NCBI GenBank assembly: GCA_963639765.1 | Contig: CAVHXA010000104.1 | Location: 1 to 5,686, forward strand | Length of the DNA: 5,686 nt | Reading direction: 5' to 3' | Source of the DNA: CAVHXA01 sp963639765 | GTDB lineage: Bacteria; Bacillota; Clostridia; Oscillospirales; Oscillospiraceae | Part shown: piece by piece, positions 1-3,289 of the stretch | Numbering within the stretch: position 1 is the first letter of the stretch | How the letters are laid out: every line of letters starts with the position of its first letter | The notes under the pieces: model-generated | What the model saw: only the letters and a program-made list of their open reading frames with translations | Told to the model about the DNA's origin: nothing | The model's database searches: none | Translations under genes and position numbers: made by a program

Positions 1-59
1 CAAACAGTACGTTTTACCGATCATTGTCTCGACTTTGCATTGTAAAAAAGGCTGGTTGA
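1..59 (+). pseudogene. tnpA: 3' end of IS66-type TnpA accessory ORF (partial at window edge)
   Basis: Reading from base 3 gives 18 residues (NSTFYRSLSRLCIVKKAG) followed by TGA at 57-59. They are identical to the C-terminus of the ORF at 2138-2344. The NSTFYR..SRL segment matches the end of the helix-turn-helix of IS66 TnpA-type accessory proteins, which act as DNA-binding helpers in transposition. The rest of the gene lies outside the window, so it cannot be said whether this copy is intact. No tnpB or DDE transposase (tnpC) follows. It is probably a solo remnant like the downstream copy. Confidence 0.6.
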
Positions 60-108
60 AGTAACGATGGATGATATCTGGACAATGAACTAAATATCTA
101 CAGAGAAC
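1..108 (+). repeat. 108-bp direct repeat, copy 1 (cut by window start)
   Basis: Bases 1-108 match 2286-2393 at every position except 56 (t) versus 2341 (a). The two copies diverge abruptly after the shared CAGAGAAC. The repeat contains the 3' end and stop codon of an IS66-type tnpA-like ORF, then about 49 bp that hold no recognisable gene. The left limit cannot be seen because copy 1 begins at the window edge, so the true repeat may be longer. The copies lie in direct orientation 2285 bp apart, so homologous recombination between them could delete or amplify everything between. Confidence 0.95.
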
Positions 109-130
109 ATAAAAAGAAGGAGACTGTGGT

Positions 131-199
131 ATGATTGTTGTATCTGATACGACATCTCTGATATCTCTTCTTAAACTTGTGAGGAAATACAAATGTTGA
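131..199 (+). pseudogene. N-terminal stub of a PIN-domain (DUF3368-like) toxin
   Basis: A good ribosome binding site (AGGAG at 118-122) precedes ATG 131. The 22 codons begin MIVVSDTTSLISLLKL and end at TGA 197-199. The VVSDTTxLI..L pattern is the first strand of PIN ribonuclease domains of the DUF3368 type, where the Asp is the first metal-binding acidic residue. Such proteins usually run to about 150 residues, so over 85% is missing, including the remaining acidic residues. The reading frame breaks off just before the ribosome binding site of the DUF4869 gene, which suggests a deletion that fused a toxin start to a foreign downstream gene. The stub overlaps the DUF4869 start codon by 7 bases, so its translation might still couple to that gene. 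It cannot be an active nuclease. Confidence 0.6.
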
Positions 200-630
200 A
201 TATATATTTTGGTGAGATGCCGGAAGCAATCTATGATACATCGACTTATTTCAGGCATGCTTATAAGAATAAGTGGATTACCGATCCTATGACGATGGAA
301 ATAATCCGGGATGTAGACAATTCAGAGGTGATTGGCGATAACCTAATTCAGAGCCCAGTCTTAGGGGCCATCTCTCCAATACAATTATCAGGTGGTGCGA
401 AAACGCTTATTCTGATTTATCAGGATTCCGGCAAGATCTTTAATGCTTCCAAATGTGGAGATAATTGTGCCAAGTGGTTGCTGAAGATGGCAGAAAAGAA
501 GAAAAAGGTTATCAACCTGCGTCACATCATGAATTTTGGGGAAGGAGAATTTAAGATTAAAATTTTAAACAATGGAAAGATTGTCACCAGCATGAAGGAA
601 CTGGTCCTTTTGGCCGGTGAATATGTGTGA
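193..630 (+). CDS. DUF4869 domain protein, function unknown
   Basis: This is a complete 145-residue protein starting at ATG 193, with GAGG at 181-184 at 8-base spacing. I recognise it from memory as DUF4869, a family of soluble Firmicute proteins without an assigned reaction. Landmarks are MLNIYFGEMPEAIY at residues 1-14, SPVLGAISP (54-62), LSGG (65-68), KTLIL (70-74) and a conserved-looking FNASKCGDNCAKW (83-95) with two cysteines spaced like a possible metal or redox pair. No signal peptide or membrane segment is seen. The length looks full. Its stop codon lies 7 bases before the preferred start of the ATPase gene and overlaps that gene's longer possible start, so the two are almost certainly co-translated and probably work together. 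The family assignment is fairly secure. The function is unknown, and a role in defence or a toxin-antitoxin-like module is inferred from the neighbours only. Confidence 0.8.
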   Translation: MLNIYFGEMPEAIYDTSTYFRHAYKNKWITDPMTMEIIRDVDNSEVIGDNLIQSPVLGAISPIQLSGGAKTLILIYQDSGKIFNASKCGDNCAKWLLKMAEKKKKVINLRHIMNFGEGEFKIKILNNGKIVTSMKELVLLAGEYV

Positions 631-637
631 GGTCGAT

Positions 638-1615
638 ATGAAGGGGAAACATATCGTTAAAATCTCTGACAATCGGGTTAAGTATAATTTTGAATTGATT
701 CGAAACATTACTATTGTGCAGGGCAACAGTGGTACTGGGAAAACCACACTGTTTGATATGATCGCGGCGTATGCACGTCTTAAGGATAAGAGCGGCGTGC
801 AGATTGTGTGTGACAAACCGTGTATTGCTCTTCGGCCAGATTCTGACTGGCAGCATATGCTTGAAAACGCAGAGGACAGCATTGTTTTCATTGACGAGGA
901 GTCCGATTATGTCGGACAGCAGAAGTTCGCCTCTGTAATCAAGCAAACCAGTAATTATTATGTCATCTTTACTCGTGAAAATCTGCATAATCTTCCCTAC
1001 AGTGTGGAGGAAATTTATGAGATCCATACATCCGGAAAATATCATACCTTTCGTAAGATGTACAAACAGCAATCTGGTTATAGATATTCATTGAAGGGCA
1101 GTCGGAGAAAGAAGACAGACTTTTCTTATTTCATTACTGAAGATTCCAAAAGCGGGTTGGAATTCTATGAGCACTACTTTGAAGGTGATGCGGTTGAGTG
1201 TGTCTCTGCAGGGGCTAATTCATCTATTTATGCCTGGTTGGTAGCCAATAAGGATAAAAAAATATTTGTTGTGGCAGATGGTGCCGCTTTTGGTGCGGAA
1301 ATGAATCGTGTGATGGCGCTTCAGGAACATTATCCGAATATGACAATCTGTTTGCCGGAATCGTTTGAATGGTTAATCTTGAAGTCGGGACTTGTTCAGA
1401 CGAATGGTTTAAATGAGATACTGGACAACACGTCTGAGTATTTGGAGTCTTCCGATTATTTCAGCTGGGAGCAGTTCTTTACAAGCTATCTGGTGCAGAA
1501 TACAAAAGGCACGCATTACAGCTATAACAAAAATGAACTGAATCGTTATTATACTGTTCGTAACAATATGGAACAGATCGTGGCACTGATTGGGATAGGC
1601 GAACAGAGTACATAG
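638..1615 (+). CDS. P-loop ATPase with C-terminal Toprim-like domain (inferred), partner of DUF4869
   Basis: The open frame runs from GTG 617 (332 residues), with ATGs at 623 and 638. I prefer 638 because GAGGT at 629-633, overlapping the upstream stop codon, is placed to serve it; this gives 325 residues. In 617-based numbering, Walker A is GNSGTGKT (36-43) and Walker B is SIVFIDEE (88-95), followed by YYVIFTREN (114-122), which resembles a sensor strand. The ATPase part is only about 150 residues, with no ABC signature or coiled-coil insertion. The second half has FITEDSKSGLEFYEHYF (172-188) and VVADGAAFG (218-226), acidic positions spaced as in Toprim/DUF4435-like domains of OLD- or PARIS-type effectors. 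The second Asp of a canonical DxD is absent, so catalysis is doubtful. PESFEWL (247-253) follows. ATP binding is well supported; the C-terminal assignment is inference. Confidence 0.75.
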   Translation: MKGKHIVKISDNRVKYNFELIRNITIVQGNSGTGKTTLFDMIAAYARLKDKSGVQIVCDKPCIALRPDSDWQHMLENAEDSIVFIDEESDYVGQQKFASVIKQTSNYYVIFTRENLHNLPYSVEEIYEIHTSGKYHTFRKMYKQQSGYRYSLKGSRRKKTDFSYFITEDSKSGLEFYEHYFEGDAVECVSAGANSSIYAWLVANKDKKIFVVADGAAFGAEMNRVMALQEHYPNMTICLPESFEWLILKSGLVQTNGLNEILDNTSEYLESSDYFSWEQFFTSYLVQNTKGTHYSYNKNELNRYYTVRNNMEQIVALIGIGEQST

Positions 1616-1645
1616 AGATGGGGCTGCAATACGATTAGGGTTACC

Positions 1646-1912
1646 TTGACCGGCAACAGAAGATTTGAAGAAGCCGTGCAGGAGTTGCCGGCAGAAGGAG
1701 GTGTTAGTATGTGTGAAGTATTGGACAGAGTTGAGAATAAAGGACGTGAAGAAGGACTGGCTGAAGGTAAGCTGGAAGGTATGACACAGATCTACTACAC
1801 CAAGCTGCATTATTCTGCAGATCAGATTGCAGAGGAATTGGATGCTCCGGTAGATAGAATTCAGGAGCTGATCCAGCAGATTGTGAGCGAATCCGGGAAG
1901 GGAGAAAAGTAA
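1646..1912 (+). pseudogene. Orphan C-terminal tail of Rpn-family nuclease/putative transposase
   Basis: Residues such as RFEEAVQELPAEGGVSMCEVLDRVENKG, followed by charged Gly/Glu-rich helix and a small ending domain (SADQIAEELDAP, then RIQELIQQIV), are typical of the end of Rpn recombination-promoting nucleases (PD-(D/E)XK). The catalytic N-terminal domain of roughly 200 residues is absent. The frame enters from the ATPase stop (TAG 1613-1615) without another stop, and the only upstream starts are weak (TTG 1646, no good ribosome binding site). Rpn homology begins near 1660, which marks a breakpoint soon after the ATPase gene. A strong internal start at ATG 1709 could still express 67 residues. 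I am confident in the family and fairly sure that the full-length nuclease is lost. Confidence 0.7.
1695..1711 (+). promoter_or_regulatory. Strong internal ribosome binding site and ATG inside the Rpn tail
   Basis: AAGGAGGTG at 1695-1703 is a near-perfect Shine-Dalgarno sequence, 5 bases before the in-frame ATG 1709. It would start a 67-residue protein ending at 1912. In characterised enterobacterial rpn genes, an internal start produces a small RpnS protein from the C-terminal region that blocks the toxic full-length protein. The position here fits that layout. That this site is used in the present organism is inference. The bases also encode the common ELPAEGGV segment, so coding constraint could explain part of the match. 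Confidence 0.55.
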
Positions 1913-1928
1913 ACCGGGCGAGAACAGT

Positions 1929-1956
1929 AGCTGGGTACATTTTGGGTACAGCAGCT
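1929..1956. other. Imperfect stem-loop downstream of the Rpn tail
   Basis: AGCTG (1929-1933) pairs with CAGCT (1952-1956), and GTAC (1935-1938) with GTAC (1946-1949), around a 7-base loop and a small internal loop. No T-run follows, so it is not a convincing intrinsic terminator. It is the first of several dyads between 1912 and 2144. Confidence 0.35.
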
Positions 1957-1983
1957 GATGAACAACGCGGATTTGAGAAAAAA

Positions 1984-2009
1984 CGTATCAAAAGATACGC
2001 TAGCGTATC
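1984..2009. promoter_or_regulatory. Triple CGTATC/GATACG dyad with perfect 16-bp palindrome
   Basis: CGTATC (1984-1989), AAAA, GATACG (1994-1999) and CGTATC (2004-2009) form two mutually exclusive pairings. One is a hairpin with a 4-base loop (1984-1999); the other is the perfect palindrome GATACGCTAGCGTATC (1994-2009). A possible weak promoter overlaps it (TTGAGA 1973-1978, 17 bases, TACGCT 1996-2001). A dimeric repressor operator or a recombinase core site would look like this. No regulator gene in the window can be assigned to it. Confidence 0.4.
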
Positions 2010-2071
2010 GCGAAATATATGGACAAAAACAGTTTGCAGAGAACCAGCGGTCGAGCTTGAATAATTCCGAG

Positions 2072-2099
2072 TGGCTTTCAGATTCCAGAATTATATAAA
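2072..2099 (+). promoter_or_regulatory. Weak candidate promoter for the tnpA remnant
   Basis: TATAAA at 2094-2099 is a fair -10 match; the best -35 candidate, TGGCTT at 2072-2077 with a 16-base spacer, is poor. Transcription would start at about 2106, right at the base of the hairpin at 2108-2143. The -10 region also overlaps the right arm of a 7-bp inverted repeat (ATAATTC 2061-2067 / GAATTAT 2088-2094). Confidence 0.2.
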
Positions 2100-2107
2100 A
2101 TGTTTAG

Positions 2108-2147
2108 GGCCAAAGGTTGTACGCGGGTGTATGACTTTTGGCCTTTT
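2108..2147 (+). terminator. Rho-independent terminator-like hairpin upstream of tnpA remnant
   Basis: GGCCAAAGGTTGTAC (2108-2122) pairs with GTATGACTTTTGGCC (2129-2143) at all 15 positions, three of them G-T, around loop GCGGGT, and is followed by TTTT at 2144-2147. On the plus strand this would end transcripts coming from the DUF4869/ATPase side. Insertion sequences often carry such a structure upstream of their transposition genes to block read-through from outside, so a protective leader hairpin of the tnpA unit is an equally good reading. Confidence 0.6.
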
Positions 2148-2344
2148 GCTCTACTAAAAATCAGGAGGAGTCCATAAACGGTAAACGAGCACCGCACCAA
2201 TCCGATGAAGAGTGGCGGCAGACTATTCTTAAAGCCAGAACGTGCGGAGGCAGCGATTTTGAGTATTGCAGAAGTTATGGCACACCAAACAGTACGTTTT
2301 ACCGATCATTGTCTCGACTTTGCATTGTAAAAAAGGCTGGATGA
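2138..2344 (+). pseudogene. tnpA: IS66-type TnpA accessory protein remnant lacking a proper start
   Basis: The frame encodes EEWRQTILKARTCG (24-37), then FEYCRSYGTPNSTFYRSL (41-58) and a basic end. This matches the helix-turn-helix of IS66 TnpA (W..I..CR.SG..v..fC...G...STFY..). The only listed start is TTG 2138, which lies inside the terminator-like hairpin. AGGAGG at 2163-2168 sits 5 bases before ATA 2174, in frame, exactly where an ATG would be expected; a start mutated from ATG to ATA is likely and would give 56 residues. No tnpB, DDE transposase or recognisable IS66 end follows, so it cannot move by itself. Its last 57 bases belong to the 108-bp direct repeat. Family call moderate to good; expression doubtful. 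Confidence 0.6.
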
Positions 2345-2393
2345 AGTAACGATGGATGATATCTGGACAATGAACTAAATATCTACAGAGAAC
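2286..2393 (+). repeat. 108-bp direct repeat, copy 2
   Basis: This is identical to 1-108 except at 2341. It covers the last 57 or so bases of the tnpA-like ORF and the following 49 bp, which hold only an 8-codon frame (MDDIWTMN). The repeat ends with CAGAGAAC at 2386-2393, and a new gene starts 17 bases further on, as also happens after copy 1. A further CAGAGAAC at 2037-2044 lies upstream of this tnpA unit, preceded by a loosely similar ATATxTGGACAA stretch. Confidence 0.95.
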
Positions 2394-2410
2394 TAAAAAA
2401 AGGCGCAAAC

Positions 2411-3028
2411 ATGGATAAAATTACAGAAATTTTAGATAGCGGTAAAAAGATGAATGCCATCAAAGATGTGGCGATAAGGACAATTGGCGCAGAAGAAACG
2501 GATAAAGCGTGGGAAGAAGCACGAAGTATTCTTGCCGATATACTAAGCAAATACCCGTCAATACAGCCCAAGGAACAGACTCATACAGATTTGATTTTTC
2601 CTCATATTTCTGTGTATAAGGCTCTCCTTAACAGTCATGTCGATGTTGCTATGAAAATCATGGAAGAGGGAGAGGCAATTACGGCAAAGGAAACCGGAAG
2701 CTCTTATCAGAAGATTGTTAAGATTCCATTTGGCAAGACACTGTTTTTCAAGGCATTTGCTATGGGCTGTAAGAGCGGCTTTGGCGCAGATGCAGGCTTT
2801 TCAAATGTAGTTCACAAGGCTACAGGAAAAGAATACAAGATGGATGTTACAGCGTGCCCTTATGTAAAATATTGTGAGGGTGAGGGTTGCCCTGAGCTTA
2901 CACATATTTTCTGCGATAACGATATCTATGCTTATGGACATCTGGGTGGAATCCGCTTTACAAGAACAGAGACACTTGGAACAGGCGGAAGCAAGTGCGA
3001 TTTCTGGCTTGAGAGAGAAAAAAGTTAA
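2411..3028 (+). CDS. L-2-amino-thiazoline-4-carboxylic acid hydrolase-like protein
   Basis: This complete 205-residue soluble protein starts at ATG 2411 with a modest AAAGG at 2398-2402. The C-terminal half is diagnostic: DVTACPYVKYCEGEGCPEL (145-163), FCDNDIYAYGHLGGI (167-181) and RTETLGTGGSKCDF (185-198). They give conserved Cys149, Cys160, Cys168, Cys196 and Asp197, as in the ATC hydrolase-like family. The named reaction is ring opening of 2-amino-thiazoline-4-carboxylate to S-carbamoyl-cysteine in the bacterial cysteine route, but most family members are untested and are often annotated by similarity only. The N-terminal 60 residues are helical and variable. No partner enzyme (such as S-carbamoyl-cysteine hydrolase) is nearby, so the substrate is open. 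It starts just after the repeat boundary, and no clear promoter is visible. Confidence 0.75.
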   Translation: MDKITEILDSGKKMNAIKDVAIRTIGAEETDKAWEEARSILADILSKYPSIQPKEQTHTDLIFPHISVYKALLNSHVDVAMKIMEEGEAITAKETGSSYQKIVKIPFGKTLFFKAFAMGCKSGFGADAGFSNVVHKATGKEYKMDVTACPYVKYCEGEGCPELTHIFCDNDIYAYGHLGGIRFTRTETLGTGGSKCDFWLEREKS

Positions 3029-3042
3029 GATTTGAATCTTAA
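3025..3042. other. AT-rich palindrome over the hydrolase stop codon
   Basis: TTAAGATT (3025-3032) and AATCTTAA (3035-3042) form a perfect inverted repeat with a 2-base centre. It includes the TAA stop at 3026-3028. It lacks a T-run and has few G-C pairs, so it is unlikely to be an efficient intrinsic terminator. Confidence 0.4.
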
Positions 3043-3205
3043 ACAATAGATGAGGAGATACAAAGTGTTGAGCAATTAAAAGTTGCCGCCGATACAAAAT
3101 TAAGTGAAACAGAGATGAAAAAAACTAGAAGAAGTTGCTGCTGAACTGAATGTAAAAGTGTTAGGACCGTATATGTTCCGTTTTGCAGTTAGAAAGAAAG
3201 GATAA
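3043..3205 (+). pseudogene. Small frameshifted ORF remnant, unknown
   Basis: From 3043 the frame reads TIDEEIQSVEQLKVAADTK, then LSETEMKK, up to a run of seven A at 3118-3124, after which it soon hits TGA. Skipping one A continues without a stop as LEEVAAELNVKVLGPYMF, then RFAVRKKG and TAA 3203-3205. Both halves have coding-like composition and a single extra A joins them, which argues for one former gene of at least 50 residues. No ATG with a ribosome binding site is found at the front; the only in-frame ATG is 3115. I do not recognise the family. It could be a truncated tail, a real slippage-dependent ORF, or a sequencing error in the homopolymer. Confidence 0.4.
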
Positions 3206-3279
3206 TATAGCTCATGCGACGCCTGAAATATTGTACTGCTGATGCAGTTGCTTTAGTGAGGGAGCAAAGAAAAAGGAGG
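3183..3279 (+). promoter_or_regulatory. Upstream region of the histidine kinase: weak promoter candidate and ribosome binding site
   Basis: A poor -35 (TTGCAG 3183-3188) and -10 (TATAGC 3206-3211) are spaced by 17, with an alternative -10 GATAAT at 3201-3206. A short inverted repeat ACTGC (3235-3239)/GCAGT (3244-3248) follows. AGGAGG at 3274-3279 is a strong ribosome binding site 10 bases before ATG 3290. The ribosome binding site is convincing; the promoter is a guess. Confidence 0.3.
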
Positions 3280-3289
3280 ATTGCTTTGC

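Noticed and set aside
64..96. Promoter inside the 108-bp repeat using TGGACA at 79-84
   Set aside because: TGGACA is close to a -35 box, but no acceptable -10 box lies 16-18 bases downstream in either repeat copy.
617..637. GTG 617 or ATG 623 as the ATPase start
   Set aside because: Neither has a ribosome binding site at usable distance (GGTGA ends 2 bases before 623), whereas GAGGT at 629-633 suits ATG 638. The longer start cannot be strictly excluded.
584..1072. Minus-strand open frame of 162 codons
   Set aside because: It is a shadow of the ATPase gene, which carries clear Walker motifs on the plus strand.
2037..2393. CAGAGAAC as a proven 8-bp IS66 target-site duplication
   Set aside because: The same 8-mer ends repeat copy 1 at 101-108, so it is shared by both copies. 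No terminal inverted repeats were found between 2045 and 2385. Kept only as a hypothesis.
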